DNA of 64,000 bases, taken from contig NZ_LVYD01000001.1 in NCBI RefSeq assembly GCF_002077945.1, forward strand, positions 248,001 to 312,000, read 5' to 3'. The translations under genes and the position numbers were made by a program. Of the stretch, positions 63,450-64,000 are shown in pieces. The stretch comes from Niastella vici. Lineage in GTDB: Bacteria > Bacteroidota > Bacteroidia > Chitinophagales > Chitinophagaceae. Each line of letters begins with the position of its first letter. The first letter of the stretch is position 1. Under the pieces are notes generated by a model. That model worked only from the letters and a program-made list of their open reading frames with translations. It searched no databases and had not been told where the DNA came from.

Positions 63450-63481
63450 TAATAAGAAAGGTACCCGCTGAGGGGTACCTT
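63450..63481 (-). terminator. Terminator of the DUF6089 gene
   Basis: Stem AAGGTACCC / GGGTACCTT around GCTGAG, then TTTCTTATT on the minus strand. Confidence 0.75.
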
Positions 63482-63510
63482 ACCTTCCTGGCTAAAGCCG
63501 GGATAATTAT

Positions 63511-64000
63511 TTAATTCGCTGAAGGACAACGATATGAAGTCAGGTTCCAGGATATAGTGAGCTCGGCCAGCACATAGGCATCCTTTTGCTTTGAGTAACC
63601 GCGCTGGCGGCCTTCTATGCCAATAGGTTCGCCGGTTTCGTAGGAGCGGTCCTGTAATAACCCCGCTGGTGAGGTACTTCCATCAGGTAACAGCGGAAAT
63701 TTATCGCTCCCTACATAAGTTTTGCTTACGTCATCGAGGTAATCGGTAGTAGTGTACCGGTATACGACCTCAAAACCCAGGTTCATGCGATCGTTGACGG
63801 CATATTTAATCCCTACCCCAATTGGTACACAAACGGCCATAGTACTGTAAGGTTTCCGGTCGGGATAAGCTGCGGTTCCCTGGCCTTCGGTTCCCAGCGG
63901 GCGCAGAAAATATTTCTTCCCATTGAGATAAGCATATGGATCGTAGCTGAAAACGCCCACACCGAAAGTTACATACGGAGTGAAGCTGTAATAAGGATCG
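63511..64000 (-). CDS. DUF6089-family outer-membrane protein, 5' part outside window
   Basis: The last 163 or so residues of a protein whose start lies beyond base 64000; the frame is open to the window edge (TPYVTFGVGVFSYDPYAYLN). Alternating strands and the usual site next to uppS and bamA point to a DUF6089-type small barrel. The gene continues past the window; a GTG start at 63960 is only an internal codon. Confidence 0.8.
   Translation of the reverse strand, partial: DPYYSFTPYVTFGVGVFSYDPYAYLNGKKYFLRPLGTEGQGTAAYPDRKPYSTMAVCVPIGVGIKYAVNDRMNLGFEVVYRYTTTDYLDDVSKTYVGSDKFPLLPDGSTSPAGLLQDRSYETGEPIGIEGRQRGYSKQKDAYVLAELTISWNLTSYRCPSAN

Noticed and set aside
1-64000. CRISPR arrays, prophage, transposase or integrase genes
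   Set aside because: No regular spacer-repeat pattern and no such protein among the readable frames.

Overview
This window looks like core chromosome of a Bacteroidota bacterium, most likely family Chitinophagaceae (a Niastella- or Chitinophaga-like organism). The evidence is a GldH gliding lipoprotein gene, a SusC/SusD pair with FecI/FecR-type regulators, ECF sigma factors, a LytS/LytTR pair, a BatD gene, DUF3857 and DUF6089 proteins, and repeated Bacteroidota-type -7 boxes (TAnnTTTG) just upstream of start codons. Several genes appear to start with TTG. No rRNA, tRNA, CRISPR array, phage, transposase or complete insertion sequence was found. The genus is an inference from gene content only.

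Layout. 1-5.6 kb: membrane class III nucleotide cyclase, Met/Lys-rich lipoprotein, a 2-oxoacid:ferredoxin oxidoreductase alpha subunit without its beta partner, a polysaccharide deacetylase and a DinB protein. 5.7-19.1 kb: GH3/beta-lactamase-like fusion, mutL, an ECF sigma factor with a protein that joins an inner-membrane anchor to a predicted outer-membrane barrel, PBP4, an arginase-fold protein with a degenerate metal site, pheS, 3-hydroxyacyl-CoA dehydrogenase and an epimerase. 19.3-31.8 kb: a surface-type protein, a propeller histidine kinase with its LytTR regulator, an LpxD-like acyltransferase, an RluE-like pseudouridine synthase, YicC, GldH, an OmpR-type two-component pair and BatD. 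31.9-41.6 kb: SDR, YjjG-like phosphatase, a phospholipid cluster (CPBP protease, cdsA, lipoprotein, psd), dus, M28 peptidase, DUF4870, glutathione peroxidase and aldehyde dehydrogenase. 41.7-47.1 kb: an orphan small protein, a DUF3857/transglutaminase protein, a GntP-type permease and tadA. 47.2-54.9 kb: a regulated nutrient-uptake locus on the minus strand, in transcription order DUF1080 protein, ECF sigma factor, FecR anti-sigma, SusC, SusD. 55-64 kb: superoxide dismutase, a lipoprotein, rpmH-rnpA-yidD, murI, and the envelope-biogenesis run DUF6089, uppS, bamA, two ompH/skp genes.

How the genes work together. The right end is an envelope assembly block: UppS makes the lipid carrier, BamA and the OmpH chaperones handle outer-membrane proteins, and MurI supplies D-glutamate. 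The 47-55 kb locus reads as a transport and signalling unit in which an STN-containing SusC senses substrate and relays it through FecR to the sigma factor. The second sigma locus (10.8-13.2 kb) resembles it in outline, but its partner is a single predicted envelope-spanning protein.

Points most worth a second look are a predicted short RNA antisense to the fecR-susC leader, the sigma/envelope-spanning protein pair, batD lacking a usual start codon in frame with its signal peptide, promoters that abut the start codon (pheS, its divergent neighbour and the YjjG-like gene), a MutL without the usual endonuclease motifs, an exact-period 82-bp tandem duplication at the end of the aldehyde dehydrogenase gene, and hairpin-rich intergenic regions at 25.95-26.03 and 44.7-45.1 kb.
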